A DNA stretch of 47,743 bases from Burkholderiales bacterium (GTDB taxonomy: Bacteria > Pseudomonadota > Gammaproteobacteria > Burkholderiales > JABEVD01), in assembly GCA_019753155.1 (NCBI GenBank), contig JAIELG010000009.1:1-47743 (forward strand), read 5' to 3'. The notes under the pieces are model-generated. The model was not told the DNA's origin. It saw only the letters and a program-made list of their open reading frames with translations, and searched no databases. A program made the position numbers and the translations under genes. Below, one piece after another: positions 26,482-37,033 of the stretch. How positions within the stretch are numbered: the first letter of the stretch is position 1; each line of letters starts with the position of its first letter.

Positions 26482-26694
26482 ATGCCAAGCGTAAGGGTCA
26501 AGGAAAACGAGCCGTTTGAAGTTGCAATGAGGCGTTTCAAACGCACGATCGAAAAAACCGGTCTTCTGACCGAACTTCGCGCACGCGAATTCTATGAAAA
26601 GCCGACCGCAGAGCGCAAGCGCAAGATGGCGGCGGCGGTCAAGCGTCATTACAAGAGACTGCGCAGCCAGGTTCTCCCCCCCAAGCTGTATTGA
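26482..26694 (+). CDS. rpsU: 30S ribosomal protein bS21
   Basis: The full 70-residue S21: [28 protein letters not shown] followed by the basic [19 protein letters not shown] and ending LPPKLY. It binds the 30S subunit near the anti-Shine-Dalgarno region and helps initiation. AAGGAT lies shortly upstream of the ATG. It starts the macromolecular synthesis operon; its TGA shares one base with the yqeY ATG (TGATG), which suggests translational coupling. Confidence 0.98.
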   Translation: MPSVRVKENEPFEVAMRRFKRTIEKTGLLTELRAREFYEKPTAERKRKMAAAVKRHYKRLRSQVLPPKLY

Positions 26695-27140
26695 TGAGCC
26701 TCAAAGAAAGGATCGTCGAGGACATGAAGGCTGCGATGCGCAGCCGCGATGCCGCTCGACTTTCCGCGATCAGGCTGCTTCTCGCAGCGATCAAACAGAA
26801 GGAAGTGGATGAGCGCCGCGACCTCGAAGACGCCGATGTGGTCTCATCCATAGAGAAGATGATGAAGCAGCGGCGCGATTCGATCTCCCAGTACGAGAGC
26901 GCTTCCCGCCCGGATCTGGCGGAAGCCGAAAAATTCGAGCTTTCGGTTTTGCAGGCTTACATGCCGCAACAGCTTGACGCCTCGGAAATCGAAGCCGCAG
27001 TCGACGAGGCAGTTCTTTCGACCGGGGCATCCGGTGTTGCCGACATGGGCAAGGTCATGGCCGCCCTCAGGGCCGGCCTTGCCGGACGCGCCGACATGGG
27101 CGCCGTTTCGGCTCTCGTCAAGACCAGGCTTTCCAGGTAA
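26694..27140 (+). CDS. yqeY: GatB/YqeY domain protein
   Basis: A 148-residue YqeY protein, made only of the tRNA-binding tail domain found in GatB. Family stretches include LKERIVEDMKAAMRSRDAARLSAIRLLLAAIKQKEVD, a basic MMKQRRDSISQYESA helix, and the C-terminal GKVMAALRAGLAGRADMGAVS. Its role is thought to be tRNA-related but is not settled. Placement between rpsU and dnaG is standard for betaproteobacteria. ATG at 26694 overlaps the rpsU stop by one base. Confidence 0.95.
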   Translation: MSLKERIVEDMKAAMRSRDAARLSAIRLLLAAIKQKEVDERRDLEDADVVSSIEKMMKQRRDSISQYESASRPDLAEAEKFELSVLQAYMPQQLDASEIEAAVDEAVLSTGASGVADMGKVMAALRAGLAGRADMGAVSALVKTRLSR

Positions 27141-27155
27141 ATCCTCCCGGCGGGC

Positions 27156-28928
27156 ATGATTCCGCAATCTTTCATCCAGGATTTGCTCAGTCGCCTCGAT
27201 ATCATCGAGGTGGTGGGACGCCATGTCCACCTCAAAAAAGCCGGAGCGAACTATGCGGCCTGCTGCCCTTTCCACGACGAAAAAACGCCGTCCTTCACGG
27301 TAAGCCCCACCAAGCAGTTCTATCATTGTTTCGGCTGCGGCGCGCACGGCAACGCCATCGGCTTCGTCATGGCTCACGGCGGACTGAATTACGTCGAGGC
27401 GATAAAGGATCTTGCCGGACAACTCGGCCTTTCCGTGCCTGACGAAACGGGGGTGCGCGTCGAGAAACAATCCCCGGATCTCGCCGGGATCATGCAGAAG
27501 GCGGCCAAATTTTACAAGGATGAACTCAAAAAATCCGAGACCGCGATCAGCTATCTCAAACAGCGCGGGCTTTCCGGCGAAATCGCATCCCGTTTCGGAA
27601 TAGGCTACGCGCCTTCCGGCTGGCGCAATCTGGAAGGCATTTTCCGGGATTACGAAGCGGCCGAACTCGTGGAAGCCGGACTCGTGATTGCGGGAGAAGG
27701 AAAAAGGTACGACCGCTTCAGGAACAGGATCATGTTCCCCATAGTAGATGCAAGGGGGAGAATCATCGGTTTCGGAGGAAGGGTGCTGGGGGCAGGAGAA
27801 CCCAAATACCTGAATTCCCCGGAAACGCCGCTTTTCGAAAAGGGACGCGAACTCTACGGCCTCTTCCAGGCGCGGCGAGCGATCCACGATGCATCGAAAG
27901 TCGTGGTGGTGGAAGGATACATGGATGTCGTCGCGCTCGCACAGCACGGCATCGATTACGCCGTGGCAACGCTCGGCACGGCAACGACGCCCGCACACGC
28001 GCAAAAGCTGCTCAAACAGTCGGACCATGTCATGTTCTGCTTCGACGGTGACAATGCCGGCAGGCGGGCTGCCTGGCGGGCGCTTGAAAACAGCCTTCCC
28101 CTGCTGTCGGACGAGAAGGAAGTCTCCTTCCTCTTCCTTCCGCAAGGAGAAGACCCGGACAGCTTCGTGCGCAGCCGCGGCAAGGCCGAATTCGAAACGC
28201 TCCTGGGTCAGGCGCAAGCGCTTTCGTCCTTCCTGACCGGCGAGCTTTCATCGCGAGTCAACCTGGGCAGCGAGGAAGGCAGAGCACGTTTCCTGCATGA
28301 CGCAAAACCCTATCTTTCACAGATCCGGGCCCCGAATCTGGGGCTGATCCTGAGAAAACGCATCGCCGAGCTCGCAAGGGTGGAACTCGCGGAACTCGAA
28401 ACCCTTTTCCAGATCAAACCATCGGGAGGATACCGGAAAGCCCCTCCCAGAAAAAATCCCGGAAAAAGGCCCAGCGTCGTCAGAAAACTGCTCGAAATGC
28501 TCATGCATTCTCCGTCGCTTGCTAAACTTGTTGATATGGGCGAGATGGATTTCGAAGCAGACGGCATACGGGGAAATGATGCCGCGGCGCTTGGAAAGTT
28601 GATCGATTTCCTCGCGGCGACCCCCGTGAATACCGCCGCGATCATCGAGCATTTCAGGGGCAGCGAAGAAGGCGCCCTGCTCGAAGAAATCACCCCCGGC
28701 CTTTTCGGCATCGAAGAAGCCGGGCTGGGGGCAGAGGAGATCGAAAAGGAATTCTGCGGGGCATGGAAACAGCTTCAGGCCATGCAGTGCAAGGCAAGGA
28801 TGGACCATCTGCTCGAAAAGTCGAAATCGGGCGCATGGACGGACGAAGACAAGGCGCAGTACGGACTTTTGCAGCAGAAATTAAATTTTCTGTCCAAAAA
28901 CGAAACGGCAACAGATTTTAGGGTATAA
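27156..28928 (+). CDS. dnaG: DNA primase DnaG
   Basis: A 590-residue primase. The N-terminal zinc-binding domain has [12 protein letters not shown] and FHCFGCG-type [14 protein letters not shown]. The TOPRIM core (about 255-340) shows [16 protein letters not shown] and [17 protein letters not shown] with the metal-binding acidic residues, preceded by the basic [21 protein letters not shown]. The C-terminal helical domain should bind DnaB. It synthesises RNA primers. It lies in the usual rpsU-yqeY-dnaG-rpoD order and 38 bases upstream of rpoD. Confidence 0.98.
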   Translation: MIPQSFIQDLLSRLDIIEVVGRHVHLKKAGANYAACCPFHDEKTPSFTVSPTKQFYHCFGCGAHGNAIGFVMAHGGLNYVEAIKDLAGQLGLSVPDETGVRVEKQSPDLAGIMQKAAKFYKDELKKSETAISYLKQRGLSGEIASRFGIGYAPSGWRNLEGIFRDYEAAELVEAGLVIAGEGKRYDRFRNRIMFPIVDARGRIIGFGGRVLGAGEPKYLNSPETPLFEKGRELYGLFQARRAIHDASKVVVVEGYMDVVALAQHGIDYAVATLGTATTPAHAQKLLKQSDHVMFCFDGDNAGRRAAWRALENSLPLLSDEKEVSFLFLPQGEDPDSFVRSRGKAEFETLLGQAQALSSFLTGELSSRVNLGSEEGRARFLHDAKPYLSQIRAPNLGLILRKRIAELARVELAELETLFQIKPSGGYRKAPPRKNPGKRPSVVRKLLEMLMHSPSLAKLVDMGEMDFEADGIRGNDAAALGKLIDFLAATPVNTAAIIEHFRGSEEGALLEEITPGLFGIEEAGLGAEEIEKEFCGAWKQLQAMQCKARMDHLLEKSKSGAWTDEDKAQYGLLQQKLNFLSKNETATDFRV

Positions 28929-28929
28929 T
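28924..28929 (+). promoter_or_regulatory. -10 element inside the dnaG 3' end, upstream of rpoD
   Basis: TATAAT (28924-28929), a consensus -10 hexamer, overlaps the dnaG stop codon 38 bases before rpoD. The -35 region is weak. An internal promoter giving rpoD its own expression is known in other macromolecular synthesis operons, so this is a reasonable candidate. Confidence 0.4.
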
Positions 28930-28966
28930 TTTCGGTTTTATTCCGCATTTTGACAGGGAATCGGTA

Positions 28967-30856
<1,890 letters not shown>

Positions 30857-30880
30857 GCTTCGACCAAGCTTGAAGTTTTC

Positions 30881-30957
<77 letters not shown>

Positions 30958-30960
30958 ACA

Positions 30961-30996
30961 AAACCCCTGATAATCAATAGATTGCAGGGGTTTTTC
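30961..30996 (+). terminator. Intrinsic terminator after tRNA
   Basis: AAAACCCCTG (30961-30970) pairs with CAGGGGTTTT (30986-30995) as a 10-bp stem with a 15-base loop and a run of T residues. It ends transcription of the rpoD/tRNA unit and marks the last core-genome feature. Confidence 0.88.
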
Positions 30997-31284
30997 GTTT
31001 CTGCCCAAATCTTAATATATCTTAAAATGTCTGTATTTGTCGTAACGGTTACGACAAATTTACGACAAATATCGACCCGGTTAAGGCTACAAAATTTTAT
31101 AATTCGGTGCCCGACACCGGACGCTCGTGAATGGCAGGCCCCGACCCGTTGCAGTCCTTGGCGAACGGCAGCTATCCGGCAAGCAATTTGGCAGGGCTAA
31201 TTTCTCCTAATAACCCAAAGCTGACCAACCGTATTCTCGAAACAAGACGTTTAGATGGGAGAACCGTGGATTCGTCGGCACGAC
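30997..31284. other. Island junction region without a gene
   Basis: AT-rich sequence after the tRNA terminator followed by about 150 bases of higher GC. It holds the inverted and direct repeats at 31035-31070. I see no coding frame with family character, no integrase fragment and no second copy of the tRNA 3' end. Confidence 0.5.
31035..31070. repeat. Inverted plus direct repeat next to the tRNA
   Basis: ATTTGTCGTAAC (31035-31046), one G, then GTTACGACAAAT (31048-31059) is a perfect 12-bp inverted repeat. The half-site TTTACGACAAAT recurs directly at 31059-31070. Three copies of TACGACAAAT in two orientations, 78 bases beyond the tRNA, look like recombinase arm sites or an operator left behind at an integration site. 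Confidence 0.6.
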
Positions 31285-32091
31285 TCAGTCGTGGAAATCG
31301 TAGAGTTCATTCTGATTTGTTGACGCGGCAGGAAGGTGCGGTGATATGTCTATCGCGAATCCAGTGTGATGCTCGACACCTGCCATATCCTTATAGGTTA
31401 ACTTACCAAAAATCGTGTACTGCACATCCTTACCTGGCGACGGACCTACCTTATTTGATTCAAACTCTCTCCCTGACGCTAGTGTTGCCGGACATATGAG
31501 TTTGCTTTCACAAAGAGAATAGTCTGGAACTGCGGGCAGTTCGTTTGTCTCGATTATTTTGAAAACCAAATTGGTAATGCGTGCCGGTGAGCGACCATTA
31601 TTCTTAAATAGGAGTGAAATCCAATAGTTGTTTAAAAGCGATGGCTGAATTGGCGCTCCTTCGCGTCGAACAATCCGATGCTTTTCAAGAAAAACCCATG
31701 GTCGTTCGAGCGTTGTAAAGGTATCTATTGCTACTTTTGCACTGTCCCGTGCAGCATTCGCAGCAGTTGAAGCATCATTCGCTGATTGCCGCATTAGACG
31801 CAACTGCCATACGAACAGAAACATCTGAATGAACGCAATAATGCAGAGTAATCCGGTGAAAATCGCTGTCCATGCGGCGTATTTCACCATTGCATCATCG
31901 ATTGACGCTTTAGCTTTATCAGCTTCTGCATCGCGCTGCATGTCAACTTTGGATTTTTCAGTAGTAACGGTGCCTTTGATTTCGAGGGAAGATTGTTGCT
32001 TGTCGCGCAAATCTTGGGTTAATGGAAAATTGCTTGCATACGTATCACTGGAAAGTACCAAGGCAACAACAAATAAGAGAGTTTTGAGCAT
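31285..32091 (-). CDS. Membrane protein of unknown function
   Basis: A 268-residue protein. It starts with a signal-like hydrophobic stretch (MLKTLLFVVALVLSSDTYAS), then a charged helical linker (VDMQRDAEADKAKASIDDA), one strong transmembrane segment (FTGLLCIIAFIQMFLFVWQL), a likely coiled coil with SANDASTAANAARDSAK, and a C-terminal domain of about 150 residues containing LERPWVFLEKH. Proteins of this layout occur scattered in prophages and islands without known function. An ATG at 32112 in the same frame is possible. Base composition is more AT-rich than the core genes to its left. Confidence 0.7.
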   Translation of the reverse strand: MLKTLLFVVALVLSSDTYASNFPLTQDLRDKQQSSLEIKGTVTTEKSKVDMQRDAEADKAKASIDDAMVKYAAWTAIFTGLLCIIAFIQMFLFVWQLRLMRQSANDASTAANAARDSAKVAIDTFTTLERPWVFLEKHRIVRREGAPIQPSLLNNYWISLLFKNNGRSPARITNLVFKIIETNELPAVPDYSLCESKLICPATLASGREFESNKVGPSPGKDVQYTIFGKLTYKDMAGVEHHTGFAIDISPHLPAASTNQNELYDFHD

Positions 32092-32427
32092 CTTGGAACC
32101 CTGAAATAGCATAGCGTCTACATCTCGCTTTAAGTGCAGGTTTGCATCAATCTCGAACGGCTGATATTGGCCGATTGTCACCTGTCGCGACTGACTGCTT
32201 TCTCGCTGGATATTCTACACCTCGACCGACAGCAATTGGCACACAGTTGCCATGCAATTTCAGAATTACGCTTCCAGGCAGCGGACATTCGGAAGGGCGA
32301 CCCCGTCCAACACTATACCCGTTCACGAAGCGGGTTTCCAAGTAGTTGCCGATTGCCGCCCGTCGATCGCGCGTTGCCGTATTTTCCGTATATCGCTGCT
32401 TTTCCTGACACTTCTGCATCGATTTTA
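32092..32427. other. Intergenic region between divergent genes
   Basis: About 340 bases between the membrane protein gene (minus) and the HTH gene (plus). It should hold both promoters. I see no coding sequence of quality and no clear promoter pair; the right end merges into the conserved repeat at 32428. Confidence 0.4.
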
Positions 32428-32457
32428 AAATTTCCGCCCTTGCTGAATGGAGATATG
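32428..32457 (+). repeat. 30-bp direct repeat, copy A
   Basis: These 30 bases match 44508-44537 at 27 positions (core TGCTGAATGGAG). Here it lies directly upstream of the HTH/Rep-like operon; the other copy lies directly upstream of the oriT and relaxase gene. Only the second copy has the matching left arm that makes a hairpin. Confidence 0.75.
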
Positions 32458-32478
32458 AGCCCAATCAAGGAGCATATC

Positions 32479-32808
32479 ATGCAGCCAAACCCAATCAGCC
32501 CACTCCTCGCGGAACTGCTGAAGCAATATCCGCCCGTGCTCGACCTCGAGCAGGGCGCTCAAATCCTGAAATATCCAACAGTCAACAGCGTCAGACTGGC
32601 ATTTTGTCGAGGGCGTCTCCCTGTTCGACTCCGGTCTATTGGCGGACGGTATGTTTTCTTTCTGTCCGATATCGTGGAATTCCTTGAAACCGGACAGCCA
32701 CAGGAACAAATCCTGAAGCCGCACCCGACCCCAGCGCCAACCGCAGGCAAGCGGCCCGGCAGACCAACCAAAGCGCAGCAAATCGCCAGGCGTCAGGCCG
32801 AGGCCTGA
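32479..32808 (+). CDS. Small HTH DNA-binding protein of plasmid type
   Basis: A 109-residue protein. Residues 18-60 (PVLDLEQGAQILKYPTVNSVRLAFCRGRLPVR...GGRYVFFLSDIVEFLE) resemble the MerR/excisionase-like winged helix fold used by plasmid and phage regulators. The C-terminus is Pro/Lys/Arg-rich (GKRPGRPTKAQQIARRQ), suiting non-specific DNA contact. AAGGAG lies seven bases before ATG 32479. It is followed closely by the Rep-like gene, so a control or accessory role in plasmid replication is plausible. The exact family is not recognised. Confidence 0.75.
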   Translation: MQPNPISPLLAELLKQYPPVLDLEQGAQILKYPTVNSVRLAFCRGRLPVRLRSIGGRYVFFLSDIVEFLETGQPQEQILKPHPTPAPTAGKRPGRPTKAQQIARRQAEA

Positions 32809-32840
32809 TCATGGGCTGCGGCTGCAATGGGAGCAGGCAG

Positions 32841-33404
32841 ATGGAGCTTTTCAAGGCGGAAACGACGTGGTTTCATGTCTTTCGGGACATGATCGAATCG
32901 GGTGACGTGGCGAAAATGGGGTCGTATGCGGCAACTGTTTATCTTGTCATCAAGGCACATACCAACTTCAGCACTGGACGCTCTTTTCCCGAGATCGAAA
33001 CGATCGCCGAGAAGTCCGGCGTATCGATCGCGCAGGTCAAGCGTGAACTGAAGGTTCTCGAAGGAATGGGGTACATCTCAAAGACCAGGAAAGGGCGCAG
33101 CAACGTCTATACGTTGCGCGAAAAAGTTTCGATCACGGGGGGTGATGGCAGGCCGGAGGCCGTGGCGACCTGGGATTATCTGCCGTCAAGCGTGCAGCAT
33201 GCTGTAGCGGATTTGAAAAACGTGCTCATTACCGGCGAGTTGGCTGGAGCGAAGATCGTTCACATCGAGCGGCTACAAGTCAACGTCCAGAACAATTACG
33301 AGGGTGGGAATATCCAGTTCAATGAAGCCGATCTTGCCAAGCTTCCAAAGGACATGCAAGAGACGTTGGAGCGTATGAGGTCAAGGCGAAATAGGGAGGT
33401 CTAA
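32841..33404 (+). CDS. Plasmid Rep-like winged-helix protein
   Basis: A 187-residue protein. Residues about 15-100 form a winged helix: AATVYLVIKAHTNFSTGRSFPEIETIAEKSGVSIAQVKRELKVLEGMGYISKTRKGRSNVYTL, a pattern shared by small plasmid replication proteins and by GntR-like regulators. The C-terminal part is unassigned. ATG 32841 has GGGAG seven bases upstream; ATG 32811 is an alternative that touches the preceding stop. Iteron-like repeats follow 20 bases after its stop, the usual place for a plasmid origin, which supports a replication role. No polymerase or helicase motif is present. Confidence 0.65.
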   Translation: MELFKAETTWFHVFRDMIESGDVAKMGSYAATVYLVIKAHTNFSTGRSFPEIETIAEKSGVSIAQVKRELKVLEGMGYISKTRKGRSNVYTLREKVSITGGDGRPEAVATWDYLPSSVQHAVADLKNVLITGELAGAKIVHIERLQVNVQNNYEGGNIQFNEADLAKLPKDMQETLERMRSRRNREV

Positions 33405-33425
33405 GTTTTATACACAGCTCTACCT

Positions 33426-33508
33426 GATACGTATCCCGCAGACACCTATTTTTCAGAACAGGTGTCACCCAGACACTTATTCGGCATGAACAGGTATCAC
33501 CCAGATAC
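33426..33508. repeat. Iteron-like array, candidate replication origin
   Basis: Three copies of GTRTC-N5-GAYAC occur at 33431-33445, 33462-33476 and 33494-33508, starting 31 and 32 bases apart, about three helical turns. Copy 2 is GTGTC/GACAC and copy 3 GTATC/GATAC: the arms change together, so the inverted repeat is conserved. An extra GATAC half-site abuts copy 1. Copies 2 and 3 share a longer 21-bp match. An AT-rich stretch follows at 33510-33535. The position just behind a Rep-like gene suggests iterons. Confidence 0.65.
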
Positions 33509-33625
33509 GCTAACTAGACAGATATTATTTTAACAAGATGCCAAAACATGACCATGATGTCCATGGTTTCTTGTAAAAGTCCCGGATCCAGAGCAGCGTA
33601 ATTGATCTGACTCGCGCGATCTTGA

Positions 33626-33659
33626 TGCGTCATATTATGACGCATATGTCTGCTATCCT
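33626..33659 (+). promoter_or_regulatory. WYL-regulon promoter 1 (nuclease-WYL operon)
   Basis: TGCGTCA (33626-33632), five bases, TGACGCA (33638-33644), nine bases, then -10 TATCCT (33654-33659). The palindrome extends to ten perfect base pairs per arm around one central base. It replaces any recognisable -35. The operon that follows encodes the WYL regulator itself, implying autoregulation. Confidence 0.75.
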
Positions 33660-33688
33660 GCTATCACGAACACCACAAAAGGAAAACC

Positions 33689-35182
33689 ATGTCTGGATAT
33701 GGACTCTCGAAATCGCGCATCGTCGCCTGGAAGCAGTGCCCGAAGCGGTTCTGGCTGCAGGTCCACCACCCCGATTTTCTTGAAGTTTCGAATGAGGCAG
33801 AACGGGGTTTCCAGGTCGGCTTTGAAGTCGGCGAAGTGGCGATGAAACTCCATCCCGGAGGCATCCTGATCGACGACGAAGACCTCTCCAGGGCACTCGA
33901 TTCGACCAGGAAAGCGCTGGAGTCCCATCCGGACCGACCGGTCTTCGAGGCCACCTTCCAACACGACGGCGTTCTGGTGCGTGCGGACCTGATGCTGCCG
34001 ACTCGAAAAGGCTATCGCATGATCGAGGTAAAATCCGCCGCCAGCGTCAAGCCCTATCATGTTGACGACTGCGCGATCCAGGCTTGGGCGATCGGAATGA
34101 ATGGAATCGTTCTTCGTTCCGTCGAACTCGCCCATGTCGACACCTCCTTCGTTTATCAGGGAAAAGGCGACTACCATGGTCTATTCCAATACAGGGAACT
34201 CGACGAGGAAATTTCGCCCCTGATCGAACAGGTGCCGAAATGGGTTGCCGAGGCAAGGCTCACCTTGTCGGGAGGCGAGCCCTGCATCGAACCTGGAGAA
34301 CAATGCATGGCCCCCTTCGAGTGCCCGTTCAAGACCTACTGCGAAAGGAACATGGTCCTGCTTGAAGAGCCGAAATACACGCTGGACATCTTTTCCAGGA
34401 TGCGCGAATCGACAAAACAGGAACTTCGCGGCATGGGATACGAGGATGCGCTTGACGTGCCGCAGGAATTGCTGAACGAGACACATAAACGGATTCAGCG
34501 CATCAGCCGCACCGAAATCGCCGAACTCGATCCTGATGCGGGCAGGATGCTCGATGCGCTGCTCTATCCGCGCTACTATCTGGATTTCGAGACGATCAAC
34601 TTCGCAGTTCCCCGCTGGGCGCAGACCAGCCCCTATCGAACCCAGGTGACGTTCCAGTGGTCCTGTCATGTCGAGGAAGAACCCGGGAAGATTCGCCACG
34701 AGATGTTCCTGGACGTGTCCGGGGAAGATCCGAGAAGAGCCAGCGCGGAAAGGATGATCGGGACACTCGGAGCGGAGGGCCCCGTTTTCGTCTACAATCA
34801 GGTTTTCGAGAAGGGGAGGATAACGGAGCTGGCCGAGCTTTTCCCGGATCTCGCCGATGAACTCCATGCCCTCAACGGCCGGATCGTCGATCTGCTTCCC
34901 ATTGCGAGGGCGCACTACTGTCATCCGGACATGAAGGGTTCCTGGTCGATCAAGGCGGTGCTGCCGACCGTCGCTCCGGATCTCGACTACACTGCACTGA
35001 CAGTCGGAAACGGCGGGGATGCGCAGGAAGCCTTCCGGGAGATCCTGCATCCTGAAACACAAGACGAGCGCAGAAATCTGCTGACTGAAGGATTGCGCGA
35101 ATACTGCAAGCTGGATACCCTTGCCATGGTAAGGCTGGCTTGGTTCTTCCAGGAAATGAGCGACATCGGGAAGAAAAGCTAA
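33689..35182 (+). CDS. DUF2779 protein: Fe-S PD-(D/E)XK nuclease fused to DEDD-type exonuclease fold
   Basis: A 497-residue protein. The N-terminal third is a Cas4/AddB-like nuclease: LSKSRIVAWKQCPKRFWLQ (Cys17), catalytic D100 in RADLMLP and E113-V-K115 in MIEVKSA, Q131, then cysteines 206, 212 and 218 that with Cys17 could hold a 4Fe-4S cluster. The C-terminal half starts YYLDFETI (D299, E301), an RNase-H-like exonuclease motif, with VYNQVFEKGRI and YCKLDTLAMV further on. This two-domain layout is DUF2779. It presumably cuts or trims DNA; the partner is unknown. Its TAA overlaps the WYL gene start (TAATG), so the two proteins are made together. Confidence 0.85.
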   Translation: MSGYGLSKSRIVAWKQCPKRFWLQVHHPDFLEVSNEAERGFQVGFEVGEVAMKLHPGGILIDDEDLSRALDSTRKALESHPDRPVFEATFQHDGVLVRADLMLPTRKGYRMIEVKSAASVKPYHVDDCAIQAWAIGMNGIVLRSVELAHVDTSFVYQGKGDYHGLFQYRELDEEISPLIEQVPKWVAEARLTLSGGEPCIEPGEQCMAPFECPFKTYCERNMVLLEEPKYTLDIFSRMRESTKQELRGMGYEDALDVPQELLNETHKRIQRISRTEIAELDPDAGRMLDALLYPRYYLDFETINFAVPRWAQTSPYRTQVTFQWSCHVEEEPGKIRHEMFLDVSGEDPRRASAERMIGTLGAEGPVFVYNQVFEKGRITELAELFPDLADELHALNGRIVDLLPIARAHYCHPDMKGSWSIKAVLPTVAPDLDYTALTVGNGGDAQEAFREILHPETQDERRNLLTEGLREYCKLDTLAMVRLAWFFQEMSDIGKKS

Positions 35183-36210
35183 TGCCGCAAGTCGACAAGA
35201 AATCCACCCTGCTTCGCCAGTGGGAAATGCTCAAGCTGGTGCCTTCCGGCGGCAGCCCCTGGGTAAAGGCGAGCGAAGTCGCCTCGAAGCTGAAAGATGC
35301 GGGCTACGAAGTCTCGGTACGAACCGTGCAGCGCGACCTGAAGGAGCTGAGCACAGTCTTCCCGATCGAACTCAACGACAAGAATCTCCGCGATTACGGC
35401 TGGCGCTGGATGAGGGGGACGCATCTCAACGTACCCGGATTGAGCGCATCTGAAGCGCTCGCCATGCGGCTGGTCGAAACGCACCTGAAGCAATTGCTGC
35501 CGTCCTCCATGCTGGAAGCGCTCCGGGGCGTATTCGGCCAGGCGAAATCCAGGCTGGAAAATACCGCTGGCCAGAACGGCAGTCAGCCTGCAGGTTGGCT
35601 GAACAAGGTCAAAGTGGTGCAGCCGACGCAGCCCTTGATCCCGCCGAAGGTTGACAAGACCGCACAGGACGCCATCTACCTCGGCCTGCTGGAGAACCGC
35701 CAGCTTTCGGCGAGCTATCACTCCATAGGCGGTGAAGAATCCAGGGAATATGTTCTGCATCCACTCGGGCTCGTCATGCGGGGTTCTGTTTCCTATCTCA
35801 TCGCAAGCGCATGGGATTACGATGACGTGAGGATGTACGCACTGCACCGCTTCGAAAAGGCGGAGGTGTCGATCGATGCGGTCAGGGTTCCGGAAGGATT
35901 CGACCTGGAAAAAAGCATCGCTTCCGGCTTTGCGGATTTTTCGAACCAGGAGGAGCCCATCCGCCTCGAAATCCTTTGCGAGGACTCACAGGCAGCCTAC
36001 CTTGCCGAGACGCCATTATCCCCCGACCAGAAAATCGAACCGGATGAGGAAGGATGGGTCAGGCTCTCTGCCACCGTCAACGACACATGGCAGCTGCGCT
36101 GGTGGCTGCTTTCCCAGGGGGCGAGCATTGAAGTGCTTGCCCCTGAAAGCCTTCGTGCAGGGATCGCGAAAAGCCTCGAAGAAGCGCTTTCAAACTACAG
36201 GGAAGGTTGA
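35182..36210 (+). CDS. WYL-domain transcriptional regulator
   Basis: A 342-residue regulator: winged helix (about 8-77, PWVKASEVASKLKDAGYEVSVRTVQRDLKELS), WYL domain (about 160-232, LSASYHSIGGEESREYVLHPLGLVMRGSVSYLIASAWDYDDVRMYALHR) and a WCX C-terminal domain (about 258-335). The WYL tripeptide itself reads SYL. WYL proteins sense ligands such as single-stranded DNA or nucleotides and control DNA-damage (PafBC, DriD) or defence genes (BrxR, CapW). Its start shares a base with the nuclease stop. I infer that it binds the five palindromic promoter sites of this island, the first of which drives its own operon. Confidence 0.9.
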   Translation: MPQVDKKSTLLRQWEMLKLVPSGGSPWVKASEVASKLKDAGYEVSVRTVQRDLKELSTVFPIELNDKNLRDYGWRWMRGTHLNVPGLSASEALAMRLVETHLKQLLPSSMLEALRGVFGQAKSRLENTAGQNGSQPAGWLNKVKVVQPTQPLIPPKVDKTAQDAIYLGLLENRQLSASYHSIGGEESREYVLHPLGLVMRGSVSYLIASAWDYDDVRMYALHRFEKAEVSIDAVRVPEGFDLEKSIASGFADFSNQEEPIRLEILCEDSQAAYLAETPLSPDQKIEPDEEGWVRLSATVNDTWQLRWWLLSQGASIEVLAPESLRAGIAKSLEEALSNYREG

Positions 36211-36233
36211 GGCGGCATGATCGGGACAGCCCG

Positions 36234-36850
36234 TCATTCGGGGGAGATGATCAGATTCATGACCAGCCTGACCATCAGATCCTTGTTCGCCGGGTTGCTT
36301 TCAGCGATCAGGAGGGCGAGCGCCGTCAGCGCATTTTCGTTCAGCCTTGTCACCACGTTTTCGCATACCTCACGATGATGGAAAGAACGTCCTGCCCCTG
36401 TTCCGTGACCAGCGCCCGGCTTTCGAGCGTTCGTGAAAGGAGCTCGATGGCTGCCTGCATTTCTGAAACGCCCCGCTCGGCGATGCGGGACTGATTGATC
36501 GTGAACCCCTTGACCAGGTGGTCGCGTAAAATGCGGGTGGCCCATTGGCGAAACTGGACACCGCATTTCGAATGGACGCGGTAGCCTACCGAAATGATAA
36601 CATCGAGGTTGAAATATTCGACCTGGTAAGTTTTGCCGTCGGCGGCAGTTGTTGCTAATTTTGCAACAACTGCATCACGAGCCAACTCGCCGTCTTTGAA
36701 TATATTGCCGATATGGCGCGAAATCACTGATTTGTCACGCTGGAACAGGGCAGACATCTGCGCCAATGCAAGCCACACGGTTTCCCCTTACAGACGGACA
36801 TCAACGCCGGGTTTCCCGGTCTCAATCTCGTAAATCAGCACTTCGCTCAT
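36234..36850 (-). pseudogene. RhuM family protein, inactivated
   Basis: Read on the minus strand from ATG at 36850, the sequence gives SEVLIYEIETGKPGVDVRL, then an in-frame TAA where the family has Tyr, then the conserved RhuM core ETVWLALAQMSALFQRDKSVISRHIGNIFKDGEL...NLDVIISVGYRVHS...FRQWATRILRDHLVKG. It stops after RYAKTW at 36350. The C-terminal LNENALTALALLIAESNP segment of RhuM is present in another frame down to 36234, but roughly 150 residues between are gone. With a nonsense codon and a deletion this is clearly dead. RhuM genes are common passengers of islands. Confidence 0.85.
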
Positions 36851-37033
36851 GGGTTCGTTCCTGCTTGCCGCAACGGATGATTGTGTCCGATTTTCTTCCG
36901 TATTCAGCGAACAAGGGGGCATCCGCACATGAAGCGCCGCATTCTGTCGCTTCATGCTGGTTTAATGGACCCGACAATCGATGCGCAAAGCGCCTCGATT
37001 GATCCCACCCCAATCAAGCTGAAGGAGGAAATA

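Noticed and set aside
31035-31070. The TACGACA repeats as a sixth WYL-regulon site
   Set aside because: The half-sites resemble TGCGACA but face outward, are spaced differently, and have no -10 at the fixed distance.
31131-31499. A 122-codon plus-strand frame after the tRNA
   Set aside because: It overlaps the membrane protein gene on the other strand, lacks a ribosome-binding site and has no protein-like pattern.
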